From positions 1 to 38,030 of the forward strand of contig SUSX01000006.1 of assembly GCA_015063195.1 (NCBI GenBank): 38,030 nucleotides of DNA. Direction: 5' to 3'. Under the pieces are notes generated by a model that ran no database searches, was not told the origin of the DNA, and was given only the letters and a program-made list of their open reading frames with translations. Shown here one piece after another: positions 30,813-38,030 of this stretch; positions within the stretch are counted from its first letter, which is position 1; each line of letters starts with the position of its first letter. Origin of the DNA: Thermoplasmata archaeon (GTDB lineage: Archaea; Thermoplasmatota; Thermoplasmata; Methanomassiliicoccales; Methanomethylophilaceae). The position numbers were made by a program, and so were the translations under genes.

Positions 30813-32258
30813 TTACTCAAGAAGTTCGTTCCAACAGGCCTCAAGAAGCTGGTTTTCCTGGCGGACATTCTCGTACCTTACCATCTTTTGTTCGATGACA
30901 GTAAGGATCTGTTCGTCCGTGGATGCGGATGATGTTCCTCCGAGGGAGTTGCGTCTTTCGACACACATGTCGACGGTGATGCAGTTGTACACGTCCTCGC
31001 CGATGCAGTCGGAGAACTTGCCGAACTCCTCCAGTGAGAGGTCTTCAAGTTTCTTGTCGGTGTCGATACAGTATCTGACTGCAGCTCCTACGATACCGTG
31101 TGCTTCACGGAACGGGATTCCTTTGACTACAAGATAATCCGCAAGGTCCGTGGCATTAATGAATCCGTTCTCTACGGCGGCTCTCATGCGGTCCGTGTTG
31201 AATCTGATGGTTGAAAGAACAGGGCACATGATGTTGACGCACTGAAGGAGACAGTCCAAAGAATCCATGAGTGCCTTCTTGTCTTCCTGAAGGTCCCTGT
31301 TGTAAGAAAGCGGAAGGCCCTTCTGCATCACGAGCATGTTCATCAGAGTTCCGATGACGGATCCTGTCCTTCCTCTGATGAGTTCGGTGATGTCGGGGTT
31401 CTTCTTCTGCGGCATGATGGACGATCCTGTTGTGTACTTGTCATCCATTTCTACGAAACCGAACTCCTGTGAAGACCAATAGATGAGTTCTTCGGAGAGT
31501 CCGGAAAGGTGGATCTGTGTCTGTGATGCGGCGAATGCAATCTCGGATACGAAATCCCTGTCACTCACAGAATCCAGTGAGTTTTCTGTAGGTCCGTTGA
31601 AACCGAGTGCCTTTGCAGTCATTTTTCTGTCGATAGGATATGTGGTTCCTGCGAGGGCTGCGGCTCCGAGCGGACATTTGTTCATCCTGTTGTATGCATC
31701 CATGAAACGGTCGGCATCCCTGCTGAGTTTGAATGCATATGCAAGATAATGTTGTGCAACAGTTACCGGTTGGGCATGCTGCATGTGAGTGAAACCGGGC
31801 AGGATGGTGTTGCCGTGGTCCTGCGCGATTTTCACCATTACATCGATAAGAGCATCGATGGATGAAACGATTTCAAGGACAGATTCCCTGAGGTACATCC
31901 TATAGTCCGTGGCGACCTGGTCGTTCCTGCTCCTTCCCGTATGGAGTTTTCCTCCTGCGGGTCCGATCAGTTCGGTGAGTCTGAATTCCACGTTGGTGTG
32001 GATGTCCTCGAGGGAGAAGTCCAGTTTGAATTCGCCGTTCTCCATCTCGGCAACTATGGTCTTGAGACCTTCGATAATACGGTCCGCATCATCCTCGGGG
32101 ATAATCTGACATTTTTTGAGCATCCTTACATGAGCCAATGAGCCCATGACATCGAAGAATGCCAATGCCGAATCTGTTTCCAGGGATGTTGTGAAGTCGA
32201 GGGTGGACTCTGCCATCCCTCCTGCGAATCTACCTGACCATAGTGCCTGCTGTGACAT
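30813..32258 (-). CDS. argH: Argininosuccinate lyase
   Basis: 481 residues from the ATG at 32258 (MSQQALWSGRFAGG), preferred to a GTG at 32267 that overlaps the argG stop. Cleaves argininosuccinate to arginine and fumarate, the last step of arginine synthesis. Motifs: LHTGRSRNDQVATDYRMYLR, GFTHMQHAQPVT, and the family signature GSSIMPQKKNPD with the catalytic-loop serine. Length is usual or slightly long. Second gene after argG, with 5 nt between, GAGG as Shine-Dalgarno sequence. It is last in its operon. Confidence 0.96.
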   Translation of the reverse strand: MSQQALWSGRFAGGMAESTLDFTTSLETDSALAFFDVMGSLAHVRMLKKCQIIPEDDADRIIEGLKTIVAEMENGEFKLDFSLEDIHTNVEFRLTELIGPAGGKLHTGRSRNDQVATDYRMYLRESVLEIVSSIDALIDVMVKIAQDHGNTILPGFTHMQHAQPVTVAQHYLAYAFKLSRDADRFMDAYNRMNKCPLGAAALAGTTYPIDRKMTAKALGFNGPTENSLDSVSDRDFVSEIAFAASQTQIHLSGLSEELIYWSSQEFGFVEMDDKYTTGSSIMPQKKNPDITELIRGRTGSVIGTLMNMLVMQKGLPLSYNRDLQEDKKALMDSLDCLLQCVNIMCPVLSTIRFNTDRMRAAVENGFINATDLADYLVVKGIPFREAHGIVGAAVRYCIDTDKKLEDLSLEEFGKFSDCIGEDVYNCITVDMCVERRNSLGGTSSASTDEQILTVIEQKMVRYENVRQENQLLEACWNELLE

Positions 32259-32263
32259 GTGCC

Positions 32264-33478
32264 TCACTTCTTGTGTGCTTTTGCCGCAGTCCTGTTGGGA
32301 AGTCCCCAGCAGTAGATGAATCCGGTTGCTGACTTGTGGTCGAACTCGTCACCGACAGCGTATGTTGCCAATCCCTCTTCGTAGAGTGAGTAGGGTGATT
32401 TGCGTCCTACGACCATTGCGTTTCCTTTGAAGAGCCTTACACGGACTGTTCCTGTGACGAATTCCTGTGTCTGGTCGACGAATGCGTCGATTGATTCACG
32501 GAGGACTCCGAACCAGAGACCGTTGTATGCGATCTGTGAGAATCTCTGTTCAATGATCTTCTTGAATTCAAGGACATCCTTCTGGAGTGTGAGGAACTCA
32601 AGTGCCCTGTGTGCGAGTGTAAGGACAGTTGCTGCGGGGCATTCGTATGTTTCCCTGCTCTTGATTCCTACGAGACGGTCCTCGACGTGATCGATACGTC
32701 CTACTCCGTGCTTGCATGCGATTGCATCGAGTTTCTGGATGAGTTCGACACCGTCGAGCTTTTCTCCGTTAAGTGCCTTCGGAATTCCCTTCTCGAATTC
32801 AACTTCTACGTACTCGGGCTCATCGGGAGCATCCTTGGGGTTTGTTGTCCATCCCCATGCCTCCTCCGGAGGTTCGATCCATGCATCCTCGAGGACACCG
32901 CATTCGCAGCTTCTTCCCCAGAGGTTCTCATCAACTGAGAAGGGGTTCTCTTTCTTGACGATGATTTCGATGTTGTTCTGCTGTGCGTATTCGATTTCTT
33001 CCTCACGGGTCATAACCCATTCCCTCATAGGTCCGATGATACCGATTGAGGGGTCGAGTGAAACAATACCTACGTCGAAACGAACCTGGTCGTTTCCTTT
33101 TGCTGTACATCCGTGTGCGATGTATTTTGCTCCCTCACGCTGTGCAATCTCTACGAGGATCTTGACGATGAGGGGTCTTGCGATTGCTGTACTGAGGGGG
33201 TAAACGTCCTCGTACATTGCGTTTGCCTTGAGTGAAGGCCAGATGTATTCCTCGACGAATTCTTTCTTTGCATCGACGAACTCGGCTTTGATTGCTCCGT
33301 TCCTGAGTGCACGTGCGACGATGTCATCGCTGCTCGGAGGCTGTCCTACATTGATAGCGACTGCAATGACGTCGAGGTTGTACTTGTCCTGTAACCATTT
33401 GATAGCGACGGATGTATCCAATCCGCCTGAGTAGGCCAAAACGACCTTTTCTCTGTTGCCTGCGTTTTCAGAGACCAT
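32264..33478 (-). CDS. argG: Argininosuccinate synthase
   Basis: 404 residues from the ATG at 33478. ATP-dependent joining of citrulline and aspartate to argininosuccinate. PP-loop AYSGGLDTSVAIKWL near the start, HGCTAKGNDQVRF in the middle (argininosuccinate signature), and RIDHVEDRLVGIKSRETYE. The ORF extends upstream to 33574, but those 32 residues are not part of the family, and a TATA box at 33508-33515 lies only 26 nt before about 33486, so the ATG at 33478 is the start with a leader of about 8 nt. Followed by argH. An inverted pair GTGTATA/TATACAC (33507-33513, 33531-33537) overlaps the TATA box. Confidence 0.96.
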   Translation of the reverse strand: MVSENAGNREKVVLAYSGGLDTSVAIKWLQDKYNLDVIAVAINVGQPPSSDDIVARALRNGAIKAEFVDAKKEFVEEYIWPSLKANAMYEDVYPLSTAIARPLIVKILVEIAQREGAKYIAHGCTAKGNDQVRFDVGIVSLDPSIGIIGPMREWVMTREEEIEYAQQNNIEIIVKKENPFSVDENLWGRSCECGVLEDAWIEPPEEAWGWTTNPKDAPDEPEYVEVEFEKGIPKALNGEKLDGVELIQKLDAIACKHGVGRIDHVEDRLVGIKSRETYECPAATVLTLAHRALEFLTLQKDVLEFKKIIEQRFSQIAYNGLWFGVLRESIDAFVDQTQEFVTGTVRVRLFKGNAMVVGRKSPYSLYEEGLATYAVGDEFDHKSATGFIYCWGLPNRTAAKAHKK

Positions 33479-33506
33479 ATTATCAGGAACAGGGTAAAAC
33501 GCGGGT

Positions 33507-33537
33507 GTGTATAAAGGTATAGCAACTAAATATACAC
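33507..33537. promoter_or_regulatory. argG promoter TATA box with overlapping 7-bp inverted repeat
   Basis: TTTATACA on the minus strand (33508-33515). GTGTATA (33507-33513) and its complement TATACAC (33531-33537) are spaced by 17 nt and flank it, a possible operator for an arginine regulator. Half-sites this short may occur by chance. Confidence 0.4.
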
Positions 33538-33713
33538 TCTTGTGTAGATTGTGTTCATTTACGGTCAATGTCATTTGTATGCGACATTACTGTTTGAATG
33601 GAATATTGTGTGAAATCTACGTTATTCCGAATGATCAAGATTTGATTTTAATGTGAAAAATGTTTAGTTTAAAATTTGAGAATTTGTATTGGTGTGCATA
33701 AAAAAATAAAAAG

Positions 33714-33731
33714 GGGGATCTAACGATCCCC
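33714..33731 (-). terminator. Strong terminator after the surface-protein gene
   Basis: GGGGATC-TAAC-GATCCCC hairpin directly after the TAA (33732-33734), followed on the minus strand by CCTTTTTATTTTTTT. Typical intrinsic terminator shape. Confidence 0.7.
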
Positions 33732-34927
33732 TTAAGAGGTTTTAATTATGAAGAACAAGAAGCCTAATACTAAAAGTGCAAGAACGCACATAGCAATGAC
33801 AACAATGTCATCTGTTCCGAGTGATGCCTCTTCAGTTACTGTCTGAGAAGGTCCGGGGATAACGACAGATTCTCCGTCTCCTGCTGGAATCGGCTCATAG
33901 CATGCGGTAAGTACTACGTCTGAATCAGTGACTGTGAACATGTATCCGACAAGTGTTCCGTTATATGCCCATCCGACTGCATAGTATCCTTCTTTTACAG
34001 GAAGTGCAGGAAGTGAGACAGGCTGGCTTTCTGTTGCAGTGATTGTGGATGAAAGAACATCGAAGGAGATTGTGTACTGTGCAGGCGGAAGAATTGAATC
34101 AGCAGGCTGGAATCCTGAGAGTTTGGCCATGACATTAGGAGATTCCCCTGCAGGCACTGTGATCTTGTTCACAAATTGAGCCAACTCGGACTCATTGCTG
34201 GTGGACACATAGATTTCGGGGCAGTCTCCACTGGGGACGTCAATACTGTCTGCACAGTTCCAATGATTCATTTCAATGTCTTTTTCACAGTTTGTAAAAG
34301 TACAATCCGCAATTGAGACATTGATTCCTGCACCGTCGCCTCCGCTGACATAGAATCCTATTCCTGTATTCGTGTCCTCTGAACCGAAGTTGCATCCGTT
34401 CAGGTTCACGTCCCTTGGTCCTGTCCTGACAAGCATTCCTCCGACAGTGGCATCCCATTCGAAATTAACATTTGAGAAGGTTACTGTTCCGCTTTCAAGA
34501 GGGCAGAATCCACGGTAGTCATTTCCGTGATCGCATCCGTTCTTTTCAGGTGCGAAGATTACTGTTCCTTTGTCGGATGCAGTTCCTCCGACAAAGTTGT
34601 CCGCATAGAGGTACACTCCATGTTTTTCACTGTGAGTAGTGACCTTTATCGTGATTGTCTTCCCTGCAAGGTCTACATCAGGATACCAGTCCCTTTCATT
34701 TGTGAAATTGATAGTCCTGTCGCTGTCCCCTGCAAAAGAAAGGACCTTGCCTCTGTTATCTTCATTTAAAATCTGATTAACAAGATTTGTGTTGTCGGGA
34801 TAATCCTTAGAGTAAATCACATCGGGGCTGGGGTCAGCAGCATCCGATCCCCCCCCCCTACAATAGGTGCTAATAAAAGCATAGCTGTAAGGGCGAGGGC
34901 CATAATTGCGCTGAACTTAGATTTCAT
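33732..34927 (-). CDS. Secreted, membrane-anchored surface protein, frame broken at a run of ten G (candidate phase-variable gene)
   Basis: An ATG at 34927, with an AGAGGT Shine-Dalgarno sequence, opens a 23-residue signal peptide (MKSKFSAIMALALTAMLLLA and PIV). It then meets ten G on the minus strand (34849-34858). As sequenced the reading frame leads to TGA soon after; with eight or eleven G it joins the long frame, GSDAADPSPDVIYSKDYPD, which otherwise has only a GTG at 34820 as a start. The remainder has a beta-helix-like middle (repeated short strands with VNLNGCNFGSED and VSIADCTFTNCEKD), a repeat ending resembling the Listeria-Bacteroides pattern near 280, and a C-terminal membrane segment (VVIAMCVLALLVLGFLFFII). 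Gene is OFF in this sequence, or the count of G is an error. Adhesion-like function inferred. Confidence 0.8.
34849..34858 (-). repeat. Homopolymer run of ten G (C on plus strand)
   Basis: C at every base 34849-34858. It is the longest such run in the window and sits between signal peptide and mature protein of the surface gene. Out of frame at 10; 8 or 11 would restore the frame. Confidence 0.9.
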
Positions 34928-35311
34928 AGTTCGACCTCTAAAATACGAATCCAAGACAGTCATGTGAATATTAAAAGGTTACTTCATCTCTAGCTTTTTA
35001 ATTAACTTCAACATGGTGTAATAATCAGATATATTGAGCTAAAGGAAAATATGCTGTTCTTATGATTCGAAAATAAATTTCCGATATTATCTGTTGATTA
35101 GAATCAAACACAATCATCAGGATTCTTCGAAAAATCTGTCTTTTATGCCGTGTCGTTTTCCGGCCAACTGCGTTGTTCCCTGAACATCAAGTTGTAACAA
35201 TGGAATCAAAACCGATGTGTGGGAAACAGGGTGAACATTCATTGTCTTATTTCAGACAATATATTTTTAATCACAATCACAATGGTCTGATTCTCAATAC
35301 AGGTGTATAAA
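34928..35311. other. AT-rich intergenic region, 384 nt, divergent promoters, no gene seen
   Basis: Holds the minus-strand TATA (TTTTAATA, 34969-34976) of the surface gene with a start site near 34947, and the plus-strand TATA (ATATATTT, 35259-35266) of the argC operon with start site near 35288. A near-palindrome GATTCTTCGAAAAATC lies at about 35121-35136. I see no ORF of merit or RNA fold in the remainder. Confidence 0.5.
35259..35266 (+). promoter_or_regulatory. TATA box of the argC-argJ-argB operon
   Basis: ATATATTT; predicted start site near 35288, leader of about 24 nt containing AGGTG (35301-35305) as Shine-Dalgarno sequence for the ATG at 35312. Confidence 0.55.
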
Positions 35312-36322
35312 ATGAAGAAAGTAGGCATAATCGGAGGTACCGGTTACACAGGAGGGGAGTTGGCACGCATTCTTTGCACGCACCCCGACATCGAGATTGT
35401 CTCAATGACATCCCGTCAGAATACCGGAAAGAAGGTGTCGGATGTACATTCGTACCTTGACGGATATTTGGACATAGAATTCAGTGAGAAGATCTCAAGG
35501 GAAATTGATCTTGCATTCGTTGCAACACCCCACGGTGTAGCGATGAAAGAGGTTCCGTCACTTCTCGAGTCAGGAATAAAATGTATCGATCTCTCCGGAG
35601 ACTACCGTCTTCATGATGTAAAGACCTATGAACTTTGGTACGGTCATGAGCACACGGATGTGGAAAATCTCCAGGATGCAGTATATGGTCTTCCAGAGCT
35701 GTTCCGTGACGAAATAAAAGGTTCCGATCTTGTAGCAAATCCCGGATGCTATGCTACCGCAACTATTCTGGCCTGCGCACCTTTGGTCAATGCAGGCGTA
35801 GCAAATGACGATATATTCGTAGATGCCAAGAGCGGTACATCCGGAGCCGGAATGGTTCCGACCGTACGTACTCACCATTCATACTGCGGTGAATCGATCA
35901 TCCCGTACAGTGTGGGAACCCACCGCCATACACCTGAGATAGAGATGGTATTGAACAAATTCACAGGAAAGAGTCCCGACGTTCTCTTTGTACCCAACCT
36001 TGTACCGATTGTACGCGGAATTCTTTCATCATGTTATTTCACACTCAAAGAGCCGATGTCTCCCGAGGAGGTGACTGCGATTTACAAGAAGCAGTATGAC
36101 GGAGAGAGGTTCGTTCATGTGACATCCGATGCATCCATAAGCAGTGTTGTCGCATCAAACCATGCACAGGTCAGTGTATCGACCATCGGTAACAAAGTAA
36201 TTGCTTTCGGAGCAATCGACAATCTGGTCAAGGGTGCTTCCGGTCAGGCGATACAGTGCATGAACTTAATGTTAGGATTAAACGAAACAGCCGGACTCAA
36301 CGCTCCGGGATTGGGGGTTTAA
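35312..36322 (+). CDS. argC: N-acetyl-gamma-glutamyl-phosphate reductase
   Basis: 336 residues from the ATG at 35312 (MKKVGIIGGTGYTGGELARI); a GTG three codons earlier is part of the Shine-Dalgarno sequence. Reduces N-acetylglutamyl phosphate to the semialdehyde, third step of arginine (ornithine) synthesis. NADP-binding GGTGYTGGEL at the start, catalytic cysteine in VANPGCYATATIL (about residue 149), and HRHTPEIE near 200. Followed by argJ, 2 nt after the stop. The acetylated pathway is complete up to ornithine with argB, argC and argJ here. Confidence 0.96.
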   Translation: MKKVGIIGGTGYTGGELARILCTHPDIEIVSMTSRQNTGKKVSDVHSYLDGYLDIEFSEKISREIDLAFVATPHGVAMKEVPSLLESGIKCIDLSGDYRLHDVKTYELWYGHEHTDVENLQDAVYGLPELFRDEIKGSDLVANPGCYATATILACAPLVNAGVANDDIFVDAKSGTSGAGMVPTVRTHHSYCGESIIPYSVGTHRHTPEIEMVLNKFTGKSPDVLFVPNLVPIVRGILSSCYFTLKEPMSPEEVTAIYKKQYDGERFVHVTSDASISSVVASNHAQVSVSTIGNKVIAFGAIDNLVKGASGQAIQCMNLMLGLNETAGLNAPGLGV

Positions 36323-36324
36323 AA

Positions 36325-37551
36325 ATGGTAGATTTCATAGACGGAGGAGTCACAACTCCTGAAGGTTTCAAAGCGATCGGAGTACACAGCGGAGTGAAGT
36401 ACCGTTCCTTGGATCTCGGTCTTGTACGTTCCGAGGTACCCGCAAGTGCTTTTGTCGGATACACATCAAACGAGGTGAAAGCAGCACCCGTTCAGGTGAT
36501 GATGGAGGAAAATTCCCCTACACTTACTGCAGTTGTCGTTAACAGCGGAAACGCAAACGCACTGACAGGACGCCGCGGAATCCAGGATGCGATCACAATG
36601 AAGGAAACGGTTGCATCCGAGCTTAATATCGATCCTAAACAGGTCGGAGTCATGTCCACGGGACTCATCGGACGTTTCATGGATATGCAGAAGATCAAAT
36701 ACGGAATCAGCAAGGCAGCAGGAGAGTTATCAGTGGGTCGCGAGGCAGACAATCTGTTCGCAGAAGCCATCATGACCACTGATACAATAAAGAAGGAATG
36801 TGCAGTCCGTGTACGTCTCTCCGACGGTACGATGGTGTACATCGGTGCAGTATCGAAGGGAAGCGGAATGATTGCACCCCACATGAAGGTACTCCACGGA
36901 ACCACTCTGTCCCTTGTCACAACGGATGCGAAACTTTCTCCCAAGTTCCGTGAAAAATGGCAGGAGATTCTTGACGACAGTATGAATATGGTTTCCGTTG
37001 ACGGAGATCAGTCTACCAACGATACATGTATTCTTCTTGCCAACGGAATGGCAAAAGGAGCATGTGCCGATGACGATCCCCTCTTCTATGAAGCATTGAA
37101 GATTGTTATGTCGAAGATCGCACGCACAATCGCAGTGGACGGAGAGGGAGCAACGAAGCTTATTGAAGTACAGGTACACGGAGCTGCAACAAAGGAAGAT
37201 GCCCGTAAAGCAGTACGTAAGATCATCAACTCGCCTCTTGTCAAATCTGCAATTTTCGGATCTGATCCCAATTACGGACGTATCATGATGGCACTCGGTA
37301 ACAGCGGCGTCAAGTTTAACCTCGAAGAGGTACGCCTTGTGATCAAAGGCGGAGAGATGGAAGTTCCAATCCTTGATGCAGGTGCGCCTGTCTTCCAGGA
37401 GGAACGTTCCGTTGAAGTTGTACGTATGGCGATGGACAACAAAGAAGTCGCAATCATACTCAATCTTGCGAACGGAGATGAATCAGCAGTCGGATGGGGA
37501 TGCGATCTTACATACGACTATGTCCGTATCAACGCGGAATACGCTACATGA
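36325..37551 (+). CDS. argJ: Glutamate N-acetyltransferase / ornithine acetyltransferase
   Basis: 408 residues from the ATG at 36325, 2 nt after argC's stop; an upstream extension to 36256 would overlap argC. ArgJ recycles the acetyl group from N-acetylornithine to glutamate; bifunctional forms also make N-acetylglutamate from acetyl-CoA. GEGATKLIEVQV holds the self-cleavage/catalytic threonine that makes alpha and beta chains, and KSAIFGSDPNYGRIMMALG is typical of the beta chain. Mono- or bifunctional cannot be told from sequence. The Shine-Dalgarno sequence of argB overlaps its stop codon. Confidence 0.96.
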   Translation: MVDFIDGGVTTPEGFKAIGVHSGVKYRSLDLGLVRSEVPASAFVGYTSNEVKAAPVQVMMEENSPTLTAVVVNSGNANALTGRRGIQDAITMKETVASELNIDPKQVGVMSTGLIGRFMDMQKIKYGISKAAGELSVGREADNLFAEAIMTTDTIKKECAVRVRLSDGTMVYIGAVSKGSGMIAPHMKVLHGTTLSLVTTDAKLSPKFREKWQEILDDSMNMVSVDGDQSTNDTCILLANGMAKGACADDDPLFYEALKIVMSKIARTIAVDGEGATKLIEVQVHGAATKEDARKAVRKIINSPLVKSAIFGSDPNYGRIMMALGNSGVKFNLEEVRLVIKGGEMEVPILDAGAPVFQEERSVEVVRMAMDNKEVAIILNLANGDESAVGWGCDLTYDYVRINAEYAT

Positions 37552-37560
37552 GGTGTCTGT

Positions 37561-38030
37561 ATGGATGATGTATATCTCCTGAAGTTCGGAGGCAACGCCA
37601 TAAAGGGAGAGAAGGATCTGGCACGTCTTGCCGGAGAAGTATCGGGACTCATCAAGGAAGGTGCCAAGATCATCCTCGTTCACGGAGGGGGTCCTGAGAT
37701 CAATGCCGAGATGGAAAGAATAGGTCTCGTTCCTACGAAGGTTGCAGGGGTCAGGGTAACGGACGATGCAACTCTCGAAGTTGCCGAGAAGGTGCTCAGG
37801 CAGATCAATGCGGATGTAGTGCTAGCAATGAAGGATGCAGGTGTAGAGGCCCTCGGCCTTCCCGGATACATGGTAGCATCATTCGAAAGGAGGAAGCCAT
37901 ACACAGTAGTGGATGACGGAAAGGAAGTATTGGTCGATCTCATAAATGTCGGGGAGGTCGTTTCTGCAGACGAGGTTGTCATCTTCGATCTGCTTAACAA
38001 CGGAATCACTCCGGTCATTTATCCCATAGG
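37561..38030 (+). CDS. argB: Acetylglutamate kinase, N-terminal part (gene runs off window)
   Basis: The first 156 codons are present. ArgB phosphorylates N-acetylglutamate. Amino-acid-kinase pattern: LLKFGGNAI, IILVHGGGPEINAEM (phosphate-binding glycines), and GVRVTDDATLEVAEKVL. Begins at ATG 37561 with GAGGTG that overlaps the TGA of argJ, 9 nt between the genes, so the three arg genes are one operon. The ATP-binding C-terminal part is outside the window, as probably is argD. Confidence 0.94.
   Translation, partial: MDDVYLLKFGGNAIKGEKDLARLAGEVSGLIKEGAKIILVHGGGPEINAEMERIGLVPTKVAGVRVTDDATLEVAEKVLRQINADVVLAMKDAGVEALGLPGYMVASFERRKPYTVVDDGKEVLVDLINVGEVVSADEVVIFDLLNNGITPVIYPI

Noticed and set aside
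33479-33574. Long N-terminus of argG from 33574
   Set aside because: The extra 32 residues are not part of the family and contain the promoter; the PP-loop is at the usual distance from the ATG at 33478.
35121-35136. Near-palindrome GATTCTTCGAAAAATC as an operator
   Set aside because: One mismatch pair, far from both TATA boxes, and AT-rich surroundings make chance likely.
1-38030. CRISPR array, tRNA or rRNA genes, integrase or transposase
   Set aside because: No regularly spaced repeats, no tRNA-like T-arm with CCA-proximal stem, and no product with recombinase or transposase motifs were seen.

Overview
This window is chromosomal DNA of a methanogenic archaeon, most likely a host-associated member of the Methanomassiliicoccales (Thermoplasmata). 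Archaeal hallmarks are glycerol-1-phosphate dehydrogenase, archaeosine tRNA-guanine transglycosylase, KEOPS Pcc1, Pth2, UPF0179 and ThiDN. A corrinoid protein followed by a UroD-family methyltransferase points to methyl-dependent methanogenesis. None of the 37 genes whose end can be seen stops at TAG, as expected where TAG can encode pyrrolysine. Many first genes have a TATA box about 24-27 nt upstream of the start codon, so they look leaderless, while genes inside operons have Shine-Dalgarno sequences. No taxon was confirmed by a search.

Layout. 1-1678 (minus): methyltransferase module (UroD-family enzyme cut by the window edge, corrinoid protein) and a small winged-helix regulator. 1712-2182: a perfect 19-bp inverted repeat, an archaeal promoter and a highly structured RNA that I could not assign to a family. 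2190-4094: a multidomain PAPS-reductase-like protein. 4098-8876 (minus): an ABC-2 exporter whose ATPase is fused to Sel1 repeats and lacks the catalytic glutamate, preceded by two related membrane proteins. 8992-9639: a small anchored surface protein with a Listeria-Bacteroides repeat. 9711-14254 (minus): a five-gene operon with an SPFH protein, zinc ribbons and a membrane protein, resembling bacterial SPFH/PspA membrane-stress loci.

14447-18100: UPF0179, egsA, two iron-sulfur flavoproteins, a HisA-like protein and desulfoferrodoxin, a group suited to lipid synthesis and oxygen defence. 18171-21171: tRNA and translation genes (pcc1, tgtA, pth2) with a small unknown protein. 21146-22560: thiE and thiM; thiDN lies at 28588-29886, so two unrelated types of thiamine-phosphate synthase are present. 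22680-23744: a membrane-anchored FKBP. 23875-27644: a short upstream ORF, an Orn/Lys/Arg-type decarboxylase that seems to start at ATT, and a GadC-like antiporter, which together form an amino-acid decarboxylation/antiport system. 27676-30733: DMT transporter, thiDN and two small unknown genes.

30813-38030: arginine biosynthesis in two blocks, argG-argH (minus) and argC-argJ-argB (plus, argB cut by the window edge), separated by a surface-protein gene whose signal peptide is joined to the rest across a run of ten G that leaves it out of frame, a candidate phase-variable switch.
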